From: an uncultured Bacteroidales bacterium | Lineage (GTDB): Bacteria > Bacteroidota > Bacteroidia > Bacteroidales > Paludibacteraceae | Assembly (NCBI GenBank): GCA_903929065.1 | Contig: CAIYTJ010000079.1 | Span: forward strand, 1 to 17,185 | DNA: 17,185 bases | Direction: 5' to 3' | Shown here: positions 7,579-15,318 of the stretch, in pieces | Numbering within the stretch: position 1 is the first letter of the stretch | How the letters are laid out: each line of letters opens with the position of its first letter | Program-made: the position numbers and the translations under genes | The notes under the pieces: generated by a model | Told to the model about the DNA's origin: nothing | Databases searched by the model: none | What the model saw: only the letters and a program-made list of their open reading frames with translations

Positions 7579-8310
7579 TTATACAATATGCTCCACGATT
7601 ACTTTTTCGGTTTGTTCAAAAAGAGTATTATAATCGCAGGAATTTACCGCCATCGGGGCATGAACTTTAAATTTAAGGCGGTTTCCAACGCCCAGCGGAA
7701 ATGTTCCGTAACGAAAAACCTTCCAGGAGTTGTTGATGGTAACAGGTACCACCCATGCATTTGGGGCGTATTTACACAATATCTTTAATCCGTTTGATGC
7801 AAAAGTCCCGGGTTTTCCATCCCGTGAACGGGTTCCTTCAGGGAAAATAACTGCCGCCCGGTTTGTTGATTCAATGTATTCTGCCAGTTTTTTTAAAGCA
7901 GGAAGCGCTTGTTTCGGATCTTTCCGGTCAATCAACACCGAACCGCCATGATTCAGGTTGTACGAAACGCTCGGAATCCATTTTCCTAATTCAACTTTAC
8001 TCACAAACTTTGGATGAAAGTGGCGCAGAAACCAGCTGATACCAATAATATCATAGAGTCCCTGATGATTAGCTACAAATATCAGCGGTTTATCTTCGGG
8101 TAATTCAGCAGTAAATTCAATCTCAGCACTCGTTAAGTTTATAATTAATATGCGCAACAAAAACAGATTCAGTATATCCACGCATTTCTTATGGGCACTA
8201 TATCCGAAAATATTAAAACTAATATATTGAAAAAGATGAAATACACAGATAATGACTAAAAACAGAAATCCGGTGATTAATGATAGTGGAAAGGAGATAA
8301 TTTTTTGCAT
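7579..8310 (-). CDS. 1-acyl-sn-glycerol-3-phosphate acyltransferase (PlsC family)
   Basis: This is a membrane-bound lysophospholipid acyltransferase of phospholipid synthesis. Starting at the internal ATG it has 243 residues: a hydrophobic N-terminal anchor (about 5-33), the catalytic NHQGLYD box (81-87, H-x4-D with His82 and Asp87), the FPEGTRSRDG box (156-165) and a VVPVTINNSW segment. The frame is open upstream to 8436, but those 42 residues lie before the natural hydrophobic start MQKIISFPLSL. A TAATTTTG box sits at 8328-8335, inside the extension, so I chose 8310. Whether it prefers acyl-CoA or acyl-ACP, and its exact lyso-acceptor, are not visible. Confidence 0.9.
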   Translation of the reverse strand: MQKIISFPLSLITGFLFLVIICVFHLFQYISFNIFGYSAHKKCVDILNLFLLRILIINLTSAEIEFTAELPEDKPLIFVANHQGLYDIIGISWFLRHFHPKFVSKVELGKWIPSVSYNLNHGGSVLIDRKDPKQALPALKKLAEYIESTNRAAVIFPEGTRSRDGKPGTFASNGLKILCKYAPNAWVVPVTINNSWKVFRYGTFPLGVGNRLKFKVHAPMAVNSCDYNTLFEQTEKVIVEHIV

Positions 8311-8327
8311 AGGCCCGAAATTTTCGG

Positions 8328-8335
8328 CAAAATTA
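8328..8335 (-). promoter_or_regulatory. Candidate -7 box for the acyltransferase gene
   Basis: On the minus strand TAATTTTG fits TAnnTTTG, 17 bases before the chosen ATG, which gives a very short leader. It supports the internal start at 8310, but the match is to a short AT-rich word and could be chance. Confidence 0.35.
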
Positions 8336-8440
8336 CTGAAATTTATATTTTTTACAAATAGATGAGCCTTGTTTTTTCTGATAAAAAATGTCAGGTTTGA
8401 AATCTTATATCTAAAATTAAAATTTGATATAATCAAAAAA

Positions 8441-8472
8441 AAACACTTACAGAATCGAATTTGTAAGTGTTT
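8441..8472 (-). terminator. Rho-independent terminator of the csbD-barrel-DUF5670 operon
   Basis: AAACACTTAC (8441-8450) pairs perfectly with GTAAGTGTTT (8463-8472) around a 12-nt loop. On the minus strand the stem is followed by a run of T (the A-run at 8435-8443). It lies about 40 bp past the stop of the small membrane-protein gene. Confidence 0.8.
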
Positions 8473-8514
8473 AATCTAATAAAGGTCAATGCAGAACCGG
8501 ATCATTTAAATAAA

Positions 8515-8661
8515 TTATCTTCCCCTGATCAACCGAAAGAGTATAGAAATAATAGCAATGATAATCAATAAGTGAATTAAATATCCCAGGTTGAAAACAA
8601 AAAATCCGATTGCCCAGCAGATAATCAGAATGACTGCGATTGTATAAAGTAGATTGCCCAT
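8515..8661 (-). CDS. Small hydrophobic protein, lmo0937/DUF5670-like
   Basis: The 48-residue peptide MGNLLYTIAVILIICWAIGF... has two hydrophobic segments (about 4-25 and 28-43) and ends in a basic RLIRGR tail. The MGNLLYTIAVILII-WAIGFF start is that of the lmo0937-family (DUF5670) membrane peptides, which are widespread in Bacteroidota and have no known mechanism. The frame is intact, sits 30 bp downstream of the barrel gene and just ahead of a terminator, so it is the last gene of the csbD operon. It is easily missed because of its size. Confidence 0.8.
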   Translation of the reverse strand: MGNLLYTIAVILIICWAIGFFVFNLGYLIHLLIIIAIISILFRLIRGR

Positions 8662-8691
8662 AATTTATTTATTTAAATTGTTTTTTATTAT

Positions 8692-9339
8692 TTAGTTTTC
8701 CTGATTAAACCCAATGGCTATGTAGAAGTTTAATACACCATTCATAGCATTGGGAATATTATAGCTTGTACCTAAAAACTGCTGTGTTTTACCCACCTTA
8801 ATTAATCCCAGATTATACCGCATGCCCATAGTTACCGAACGGACATCTAACCCGACTCCAACTACAATTCCTGCATCGAGCCTATTATAATCATTTACGT
8901 TAAGGTTTTGTTCAAAATTAAAAAGGGTAACATTGGCCACATTCTTTACTGTACCATTAATTAAATAGGATACATAAGGTCCAACCTGCAAGTTAACCAG
9001 TTTAGTCATGTTGAAAACTGCAATAACGGGCATTTCCAAATAGGTGAGATTGAATTTAGCAGTTCCATCTACCAATAATGAATTATATGTCATTGAAGAA
9101 CCTTTGGTACTAATGTATAATTCTGGTTCTATGGCAAAGTAATTGGTTACCGGAAACCTGATAAATCCACCCGCATTAAAACCGGCATTTATGTTTGAGA
9201 TTGCATCGGAGGTATTCAGGTTTGACAAGTTGAGTCCGCCAATAATACCAATTTGCGTGGGTTTATTTGTTTAAGGCTGACTATGAACAAAACCTGCAAA
9301 CAAACCAATAAACAATAGTACAATTATTAACTTTTTCAT
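8692..9339 (-). pseudogene. PorT-type outer-membrane beta-barrel gene with in-frame TAA
   Basis: The frame starts at 9339 with a good signal peptide, MKKLIIVLLFIGLFAGFVHS-QP. It meets TAA at codon 23 (9271-9273) and continues in the same frame without a break as TNKPTQIGIIGGLNLSNLN... to 8692. The downstream part has the N-terminal GIIGGLNLSNLN strand, the FAIEPELYIS strand and alternating beta-strand pattern of PF13568-type barrels, with a normal end (AIGFNQEN). The stop falls right after the signal peptide, so the only change needed to restore about 215 residues is one codon. A TTG at 9226-9228 could start a frame but would lack the signal peptide and first strand. It is a recent nonsense mutation or a sequencing error. 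It lies 49 bp downstream of csbD, same operon. Confidence 0.85.
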
Positions 9340-9388
9340 AGCTTAGATTAAAATCGGGATCAATAGAAACTTTTATCATCCCTTTAGT

Positions 9389-9574
9389 TTAAAGATCAGA
9401 TATGATTTTATGCAGCTCTTCCTTGGTTTTTCCAAGTTTGGTCTGTAATCGTCCGTACATTTCTTCTTTTTTGCCTTCGGCAAATAATAAATCATTATCG
9501 GTAAGGGTGGCAAACTTTTGTTTCAATTTGCCTTTTTGTTGGTCCCAGTTACCTCTCAGTTCTGTCGTATTCAT
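9389..9574 (-). CDS. CsbD-like stress-response protein
   Basis: This 61-residue, highly charged soluble protein has the CsbD-family pattern: a Trp-anchored start (LRGNWDQQKGKLKQKF), LTDNDLLFAEGKKEEMYGRLQTKLGKTKEE, and a short helical tail. CsbD proteins are induced by general stress in many bacteria, and their biochemical function is unknown. It is the first gene of a likely three-gene unit (csbD, PorT-type barrel, DUF5670 peptide). The unit is driven by the three-part promoter at 9611-9680, with an expected leader of about 30 nt. Confidence 0.9.
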   Translation of the reverse strand: MNTTELRGNWDQQKGKLKQKFATLTDNDLLFAEGKKEEMYGRLQTKLGKTKEELHKIISDL

Positions 9575-9610
9575 ATTTTCAGTGTTTATAGTGAATGTAT
9601 TTTCACTTCA

Positions 9611-9680
9611 CAAAGGTGCGATATTATCAAACTGTAACCGTTACATAATTCCAGATATGAGTTACATTATTCACACATTT
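9611..9680 (-). promoter_or_regulatory. Shared-architecture stress promoter 1 (csbD operon)
   Basis: Read on the minus strand: ATGTGTGAATA (9678-9668) directly followed by ATGTAACT (9667-9660), then ATGTAAC (9646-9640), then CACCTTTG (9618-9611). Counting from the first A, the second ATGTAAC begins at +32 and the last G is at +67. The same distances occur at five other promoters in the window. The -7 box departs from TAnnTTTG in its first two bases. Confidence 0.8.
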
Positions 9681-9681
9681 G

Positions 9682-9744
9682 CAGTTATCAGTTATCAGTT
9701 ATCAGTTATCAGTTAACAGTTAACAGTTATCAGTTATCAGTTAT
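9682..9744. repeat. Heptanucleotide repeat, nine CAGTTAT/CAGTTAA units
   Basis: Nine exact 7-bp steps: four CAGTTAT, two CAGTTAA, three CAGTTAT. It abuts the upstream edge of the csbD promoter element, one base away. A related inverted piece (ACTGATAACTGTTA) is at about 9814-9827, and ATTATTGTTG is directly repeated across the DUF3494 stop codon. Its length could vary by slippage. Confidence 0.9.
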
Positions 9745-9847
9745 CGGTGTTCTAAAATTGAAGGGGGTATTGAAATATAACACTCACGCTCAAAACTCAG
9801 AACTCAACATATTGACTGATAACTGTTAGCTAATTATTGTTGACTGA

Positions 9848-11470
9848 TTATTGTTGTGATATCAGTTTGCCTGATTGAACTATTTTGCCGTTGTTCATAA
9901 CTTTGTAGAAATAGATTCCTGAACGAAGTACTTCGGTGTTGAGCGTGGTTGTAGCCTGAACAATAGAAGTGTTTAAAACAGCTTTCCCGATTACGTCATA
10001 TAGCGTCAGATCATATTTATTCACGTCAGTGGCATCAATCAAATTGATGGTAGCAAATGAACTGAACGGATTGGGTGATACAGTAAGTACCTGAATCCTG
10101 TTTTCAAAAATAACAGACTGTTCGGTTGTAATCGGACAAACAGCAGGCATAATGGATGTCATGGCAGATACGGTTAATGCACCGGTTGTCAACAAAGCTT
10201 TTCCATTCAGCACTACGCCGGTATTGATAGCACCCAGGGCACCGTTATTACAAATGATGGTACCACAGAAAACCGAATAGTTGTTTATGTTTACCGCACC
10301 TTCTATTTTCCAGTATACATTTTTAGCCTGTGCTCCGTTTATCAACAGCACTTTTGAATAGGTACTGGTGGTAAGTGCACCGTTTATCTTGATAACAAAT
10401 ACGGCATTCGGATTTCCTTCTGCGTTGAGATACAATGAATCAGTAAATACCGTTGCTGCTTTCATAATGTATGTATGTGGAGTCAAAACCAGGTTACGTC
10501 CAAACTGAGCCGGATATAATAATTCAATATCCACCGGCAATACATTCAGATACGTGTAAGCATTCAGTAAATCGGCTGCAGCTTGTGCAGTGGACACATC
10601 CGGAATGGGATGAATGGCTCCGGTTACCAGCAATGAATTAAAACCGGTTGTCAATCCTACGTTTGTTCCGATACTTCCAACTATTGTTGATATTCCGGTG
10701 TTCGATACCGGACCGTCGGAAGAAAACAACGTAAAGCAGGCAGCCGATTTCAGATCGGGGGCTGTTGGCCCCGTAAGATAAGGACTACCACAACCGGTTG
10801 GAGTATAAGCCAACGCTCCGTCTACAGTGATGGCACCGGTAGTTGAGAGTGCACGTCCTTCTATGGTGTCGCGGGTGGCAATTTTAATAGCTGCATTATT
10901 GGCTATCAGGGTTCCTTTAATAGAGGTTCCGGGAGCTAAACTAATCAAACCTTCCACTTTCCAGTATACATTACATGCCAATGCTCCATTGATTAAATGC
11001 ACTTTCGATTCTGCAGAAGTAGAAAATGATCCACTGATTTGAAAAATAAATACTGCATTCGGGTCATTTTTAGCATCCAGCGTTAATCCCAGATTCAATG
11101 TTGAAGCACCGGTAATGGCATAAACACCCGGAACAAGTGTAACACCGTTTCCAAGCAATGCTGCAGGGAAAAAGGTTGGAATGGCATTTTTTAATTGGTT
11201 ATAAGCAATCAATAAATCGGCAGCACAGGCAGCACTCGATCCATCCTGATCGTGCATTACGCCGTTCACATTGCCAAAACCGGTACTTGAACCGTTGTTG
11301 GTACCTACATTTCCGGTTACTTGTGTGATACCGGTATTACTTACCGATCCGTTCGTAGAAAAAAGTTCATAATTGGCAGCGGACCCTAAATTGATGGTCT
11401 GGCCGAAGCTGAAAGCTGATATAAATAACAGTGAACCTGCCAAAAATGTAAGTTGTAATGTTGTTTTCAT
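9848..11470 (-). CDS. Secreted two-domain DUF3494 (ice-binding-type) protein with T9SS sorting tail
   Basis: The 540-residue protein starts at the internal ATG with signal peptide MKTTLQLTFLAGSLLFISAFSFGQ. The frame is open 62 codons further upstream, but that part contains the promoter. Two tandem DUF3494 domains follow (about 25-248 and 255-465). Each has the hallmarks VSNTGI..GxxGTNxGxxTGF, AADLLxAY, DPNAVFIFQI or NPNAVFVIKI, LINGAxAxNVYWKxEG and GxALxTTGAxTVxG. The last 70 residues form a type A T9SS sorting domain (VSPNPFSSFATINL to SGIYFYKVMNNGKIVQSGKLI). DUF3494 is a beta-solenoid family in which many members bind ice. Whether this one does is not shown, since the family is also common in organisms outside the cold. 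It should be exported by Sec, then T9SS, to the cell surface. The two domains differ clearly, so the duplication is old. Confidence 0.92.
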   Translation of the reverse strand: MKTTLQLTFLAGSLLFISAFSFGQTINLGSAANYELFSTNGSVSNTGITQVTGNVGTNNGSSTGFGNVNGVMHDQDGSSAACAADLLIAYNQLKNAIPTFFPAALLGNGVTLVPGVYAITGASTLNLGLTLDAKNDPNAVFIFQISGSFSTSAESKVHLINGALACNVYWKVEGLISLAPGTSIKGTLIANNAAIKIATRDTIEGRALSTTGAITVDGALAYTPTGCGSPYLTGPTAPDLKSAACFTLFSSDGPVSNTGISTIVGSIGTNVGLTTGFNSLLVTGAIHPIPDVSTAQAAADLLNAYTYLNVLPVDIELLYPAQFGRNLVLTPHTYIMKAATVFTDSLYLNAEGNPNAVFVIKINGALTTSTYSKVLLINGAQAKNVYWKIEGAVNINNYSVFCGTIICNNGALGAINTGVVLNGKALLTTGALTVSAMTSIMPAVCPITTEQSVIFENRIQVLTVSPNPFSSFATINLIDATDVNKYDLTLYDVIGKAVLNTSIVQATTTLNTEVLRSGIYFYKVMNNGKIVQSGKLISQQ

Positions 11471-11511
11471 TGTTTGTTTTTTTGTGTCATGGAAGTATTT
11501 CCACGTCATAA

Positions 11512-11581
11512 CAAAGATAGATGTGCTCCAGCCGGCCAATGTTATACAACTTTGGCTATTAGTTGCATTATTCACACATTT
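11512..11581 (-). promoter_or_regulatory. Shared-architecture stress promoter 2 (DUF3494 gene)
   Basis: Minus strand: ATGTGTGAATA (11579-11569), ATGCAACT (11568-11561), a weaker GTATAAC (11547-11541) and a perfect -7 box TATCTTTG (11519-11512). Offsets from the first A are again +32 and +67. The expected leader is about 37 nt to the ATG at 11470, which supports that start over the longer frame. Confidence 0.85.
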
Positions 11582-11735
11582 CCTGCTAAATAAAAAAGTA
11601 AAAAAATTTAATCCTTCATATGGATATACTTCAATATCCGTGGTTCGAATAAACAAATACGCATTACACCTTTTCTTGTTGGTGAATTACAAGTATTCCA
11701 TTCGGGTCATGACCGTTAGTTTCATGGAAAACAAG

Positions 11736-11758
11736 AACCGGGATTGAAAACCCCGGTT
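11736..11758 (-). terminator. Possible weak terminator after the lipoprotein gene
   Basis: AACCGGG (11736-11742) pairs with CCCGGTT (11752-11758). On the minus strand the T-tract behind it is interrupted. It lies 120 bp past the lipoprotein stop. Otherwise the gap 11582-11880 shows nothing that I recognise. Confidence 0.35.
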
Positions 11759-11880
11759 AATGTGCATAAATTTTATTCTTCAAAAGAATATGTCGCGATA
11801 TGAATTGAATCTAATTTCTCAATACCTATAGAAAAAAGCTACAAACTGATTTATTAAATTGATTGCCGCTAAAATATTCA

Positions 11881-12417
11881 TTATTTTATTAGTTGTTGCT
11901 TATCGGAAACATTAAATAAAGCACAGGCTTCTTTATAAGGCATATTTTTCAGGGCGATAGTAGTCGGGTATTTTAATATTGCCGACTTTAATGCTACAGA
12001 AGTACCGGGAATAGCAATAAACCGGAATTTATGGGTTAAAAGAGGCTGCATGATTTCGTCGCTGGTAAACTCAATAGTTCCATATTGATGGATTAAAAAA
12101 CTCCAGTTTGCACCAAGTGCATAAGCGGGTAATGGACGAACCGTTGTAGAACTGTACAAATCGCCAGACAACCACACATAAGCCAATACTACTCCATTTT
12201 CAACCGTGTTTTGAGTCAAATCGGGTGCTGAAGCACTGAAATACCAATCGCCGGAAGTACCTGACCAGACCGTTGGACTAAACCATTCGGAATAATACAC
12301 CGCTGCATTTTGACCATCAACTCCTGCAGGACCCTGTGGTCCTTCTTGTCCACATCCGGTGAAAGTAATAACGGTGATTGCCAGTAATAAATAGATTGTA
12401 CTGATTTTTGTTTTCAT
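11881..12417 (-). CDS. Lipoprotein with short collagen-like (Gly-X-Y) stretch
   Basis: The 178-residue protein has a type II signal peptide with lipobox FTG-Cys22. Five consecutive Gly-X-Y triplets follow directly (GQE GPQ GPA GVD GQN). Residues 37-178 form a globular, Trp- and Tyr-rich domain with alternating beta pattern. Such proteins occur widely in Bacteroidota as surface or periplasmic lipoproteins of unknown role. The collagen stretch is too short for a stable triple helix by itself and may act as a linker. The residue after Cys22 is Gly, so default outer-membrane sorting is plausible. It has its own copy of the shared stress promoter. Confidence 0.85.
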   Translation of the reverse strand: MKTKISTIYLLLAITVITFTGCGQEGPQGPAGVDGQNAAVYYSEWFSPTVWSGTSGDWYFSASAPDLTQNTVENGVVLAYVWLSGDLYSSTTVRPLPAYALGANWSFLIHQYGTIEFTSDEIMQPLLTHKFRFIAIPGTSVALKSAILKYPTTIALKNMPYKEACALFNVSDKQQLIK

Positions 12418-12474
12418 AATAAACTGTTTTTGTTGATATTAAAATTAAATGTTTTATTAATTAAATTCGAAGAG

Positions 12475-12544
12475 CAAAGTTAGAGGTTGCCAACAAGGAA
12501 TCTATTACATAAAAATGGAGAAAACTTTCATAATTCACACATTT
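12475..12544 (-). promoter_or_regulatory. Shared-architecture stress promoter 3 (lipoprotein gene)
   Basis: Minus strand: ATGTGTGAATT (12542-12532), ATGAAAGT (12531-12524, the least conserved second half), ATGTAAT (12510-12504) and -7 box TAACTTTG (12482-12475). Offsets +32 and +67 from the first A are identical to the other copies. The leader would be about 53 nt. Confidence 0.85.
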
Positions 12545-12593
12545 ACTTTTTCCCTGCTTTCACCCAAAATTGCAAACGGATAATGATATTATT

Positions 12594-14939
12594 TTACTTC
12601 AAACTTTTGTTTTTCTTCCTGTCCGCTTTATATTCTTTCCGCGGTACTTCATTATTTAAATTATTCATCTGACTGTTGGCGGAAATCAATGCTTCCGGAA
12701 AAACACCTTTATAGGTTATTTTATAAAAACTGTACCCATTAAAGGGAATACTATTTTCGGCTTTCGTAAATGTAACCTGCTTTTCAACTCCTTTTTGTTT
12801 GAAAACCTCCAGAAATTGAGTTGCTCTTTCTTTATTCAGCAAGGTGAGTTTTTTATTTATAGTGGCTAAAGGTATCAGCAAAGCACATTTATCCTGAACG
12901 GTATAGATCAATTTATGGTGGGTGTGTTTGTTTAAATAGGCTATAAACAACGTGTCTTTAATCGACATTTTTACTACCGTTTCTGCATCAGTTGCCCCAA
13001 ATTCAGATTCCTTTTGGTGATGAAGCGCTAAATAATATTTCTTCTTTGCTTCAAAAAGCTGAATAAATTCCTTTTCTTTCTGAAAATAGATATGAGGTTG
13101 CACCTGAACGGAAGCTTCGGGATTCTTTTTCAGAAAATCAGCCATTTTAGCGATAAACTTTTCCTGACCGGCGTCAGGGATTCGTTGATTCATTTCCCAT
13201 TTCAGCGTAAGTGACTTTTCAATATCCGTTTCCACGCTTTTTACATGCAGCCGGTAGGGTGTTGTGACCGGTTTTACAATGATATTCACCAACGCGTCCC
13301 GAATCACATCGCCGAGATGAAAAGTCGGACCTCTCAGTTTACCTGTAATCGGAATCTGGTAATCAATCACGTTTCCTTTATCGCGGATAATGGCCAGGAT
13401 AAGAGGCATTGGCAATCGTTTCGTGCCGTTGTTTTGAACACGTTTATCCAGCCGCAGATCAATGAACTCGAGGTGATTAGTACTGTTTATAATGCCGTTA
13501 CGAACTATCCAGCGTCCTTTCATTTCTATAATGCCGCGGTTCAACGGGTAAGAAGTATAATAAATCAGATATGGATTGAATAAGGTGGCTGGAATTCGTT
13601 GCAGGCTGTAATTCAAATCAAAATTACCGGTGTCTTTCGGATTAATACTGAGTGTTACTTTCACCGTTCCCGAAGGTTTAATATTACTGCTGAAATAGAT
13701 ATTGACCCGTTTTTTCGTTTTATCAATGGAATCGGATAATACATTTACAGGATAGATTTCCGCCCCAAATTTCTCGCTCAATGAATAGTCGTTGTACCTG
13801 AAATCGCCGTTGTAGATAGCCACCCGATTGATTTTATAGTCGCTTTGAAAGAAATTTCTCGACAACACTGCAATATAATTTCCAATGGTAGTTATCAGAT
13901 TAAAGTTGCCGGAGTTAGAATTGCCGCTGCCGCCCCTTGAACCTTTTTTTCCAAACATTTCAGTAAGATTATCGGAATGATCGTACCGCTCTAATTTAAA
14001 AAAGGGACGGGTGATGGAGGCCGAATCGAAAAGATATTTGTGGTCTTTTGGATTCAGCTCGTAAATGGACAGTTGTAATTTTTCGAAGGAACCAACATCC
14101 ACGCTAGGATTTTTGCCAAAATGAAATTTATTGATAGCCAGCATACCGGTGAAAGTAACATCCAGGGCATCTTTGAAATTACCTTTGGCTTTCAGGTTGG
14201 TTTCGAGGTTAGCCGAATAGGTGCCGTATTTCTTTGCATTTCGGATGTATGGTTCAAGAATTTTCAAATCCAACTGATGAGCCACCACTTCTATCCGATA
14301 ATTCAGGCTTTTGACATTCATGGAAAAAATACCGTTCACGGAACCGGGTCTTGGACCCGAAAGGAAGGAGTATTTCACATCAAGCGAATCGGAATCCCAC
14401 CGTTTACCCGTCCATTCAATAGCTGCATTTTTAATAAAGTAGTTGATGGGGACTGATTTCTCGCGATAGTAAATGATGCCGTCGTTTATTTTTACGTTCA
14501 GGATATTAAAATGAACCGTTGGCGGTTTTGCACCTAATTTTTTAGGAGGGGTGAATTTGCGGATAACATCATTAAAATTAAACACCTTTCCGTTATTATC
14601 CACCACTCCCCAAAACTTATCCAGGGTGACATCGGATATTTCAACGGTTTTAGAAAGCAGTTTCAGCATGGCAAAATGAGCCCTCACCTTGTCGGCGGAA
14701 ATAAAAATGCTATCGCTGCGGTATTCGTATATTTTCAGGTGGCTGATACGTACGTATCCCGTGAAAGGATTTACATATACCGATCCCAGGGTAATATGCC
14801 GGTTAGTAAGGGCTATATCATTTTTTTCAATGATATGTTTGGCTATGGGCGAAATCAAGGTAATGATAAGAAATACACCGATAAGAATTATACCTGTTAA
14901 AATGGATACTATTTTTATTATTTTATGCTTCGATTTCAT
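12594..14939 (-). CDS. DUF748 / AsmA-like envelope protein
   Basis: The protein has 781 residues from the second ATG. The first ATG at 14966 lies at the expected transcription start and is unlikely to be used. One N-terminal transmembrane segment (about 11-32 in MKSKHKIIKIVSILTGIILIG...) anchors a long periplasmic part rich in beta-strands. The pattern ISDVTLDKFWGVVDNNGKVFNFNDVIRKF is the conserved DUF748 feature, in the position of the D-F-F-x-F-x-D-L-I motif. Later sections repeat AsmA-style strands, with a hydrophilic Gly/Ser loop near 340. The C-terminal 180 residues are mixed alpha/beta. AsmA/DUF748 proteins are related to bridge-like lipid-transfer proteins of the envelope. A role in lipid or outer-membrane homeostasis is inference. 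Confidence 0.88.
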   Translation of the reverse strand: MKSKHKIIKIVSILTGIILIGVFLIITLISPIAKHIIEKNDIALTNRHITLGSVYVNPFTGYVRISHLKIYEYRSDSIFISADKVRAHFAMLKLLSKTVEISDVTLDKFWGVVDNNGKVFNFNDVIRKFTPPKKLGAKPPTVHFNILNVKINDGIIYYREKSVPINYFIKNAAIEWTGKRWDSDSLDVKYSFLSGPRPGSVNGIFSMNVKSLNYRIEVVAHQLDLKILEPYIRNAKKYGTYSANLETNLKAKGNFKDALDVTFTGMLAINKFHFGKNPSVDVGSFEKLQLSIYELNPKDHKYLFDSASITRPFFKLERYDHSDNLTEMFGKKGSRGGSGNSNSGNFNLITTIGNYIAVLSRNFFQSDYKINRVAIYNGDFRYNDYSLSEKFGAEIYPVNVLSDSIDKTKKRVNIYFSSNIKPSGTVKVTLSINPKDTGNFDLNYSLQRIPATLFNPYLIYYTSYPLNRGIIEMKGRWIVRNGIINSTNHLEFIDLRLDKRVQNNGTKRLPMPLILAIIRDKGNVIDYQIPITGKLRGPTFHLGDVIRDALVNIIVKPVTTPYRLHVKSVETDIEKSLTLKWEMNQRIPDAGQEKFIAKMADFLKKNPEASVQVQPHIYFQKEKEFIQLFEAKKKYYLALHHQKESEFGATDAETVVKMSIKDTLFIAYLNKHTHHKLIYTVQDKCALLIPLATINKKLTLLNKERATQFLEVFKQKGVEKQVTFTKAENSIPFNGYSFYKITYKGVFPEALISANSQMNNLNNEVPRKEYKADRKKNKSLK

Positions 14940-14957
14940 CAGACCTAATTTTGCCGT

Positions 14958-15108
14958 ATTATTCAATTTGCAAAGGTTACTCCATTTCGAATGAAAAATA
15001 TTACAGAACTATGCGAAAAAGTTACATGATTCACAGATTTAAGAAGCGATAGTCTCTCTCCAAGAGAGACTATTGCTAAGACATTTAGTGCTCTGGCATT
15101 TCGTGAGA
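14958..15108. repeat. Duplicated upstream block, copy A
   Basis: This block matches 16260-16410 over 151 bp with no gaps (about 28 mismatches by hand count, near 81 percent). It holds the DUF748 promoter, a hairpin ATAGTCTCTCT-CCA-AGAGAGACTAT (15049-15073), the word GCTAAGACATTTAG and one 21-bp unit GTGCTCTGGCATTTCGTGAGA (15088-15108). Its left edge falls at the predicted transcription start. Confidence 0.9.
14971..15040 (-). promoter_or_regulatory. Shared-architecture stress promoter 4 (DUF748 gene)
   Basis: Minus strand: ATCTGTGAATC (15038-15028), ATGTAACT (15027-15020), CTGTAAT (15006-15000) and TAACCTTTG (14979-14971). Offsets are +32 and +67. The -7 box has one extra base between TA and TTTG. 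The predicted start near 14966 places translation at the ATG at 14939 with a leader of about 27 nt. Confidence 0.85.
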
Positions 15109-15164
15109 GTGCAATATATCAGGGAGCGTTTTTTTCAATAAATTACATTCCAACTGTGTTGCCA

Positions 15165-15234
15165 TTATGTGTGAATCATGTAATTTTTTTCAAGATTTAT
15201 GTAACCTGAATCAGGTTAAAAGTCATGAACTTTG
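15165..15234 (+). promoter_or_regulatory. Shared-architecture stress promoter 5 (uspA)
   Basis: Plus strand: ATGTGTGAATC (15167-15177), ATGTAATT (15178-15185), ATGTAAC (15199-15205) and GAACTTTG (15227-15234). Offsets +32 and +67 are kept although this copy is on the opposite strand from the others. The leader to the ATG is about 80 nt. It is divergent from promoter 4, with about 125 bp between the two upstream edges. Confidence 0.85.
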
Positions 15235-15318
15235 CCCAGGAAGGTAAATAACAATGTTTAGAGTCAATTTCCAACAAACAAACCTGACATCAAACACTCA
15301 TTTTAAAATACAACGAAC

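Noticed and set aside
8311..8436. 42-residue N-terminal extension of the acyltransferase
   Set aside because: The family starts at the hydrophobic anchor, the extension is low-complexity AT-rich sequence, and a promoter-like box lies within it.
9660..9680. CRP/FNR-type palindromic site
   Set aside because: TGTGA is present, but no TCACA follows at the required spacing. The conserved halves are direct, not inverted, repeats.
11471..11656. 62-residue N-terminal extension of the DUF3494 protein
   Set aside because: A classical signal peptide starts at 11470, and the upstream part contains the conserved promoter with its -7 box.
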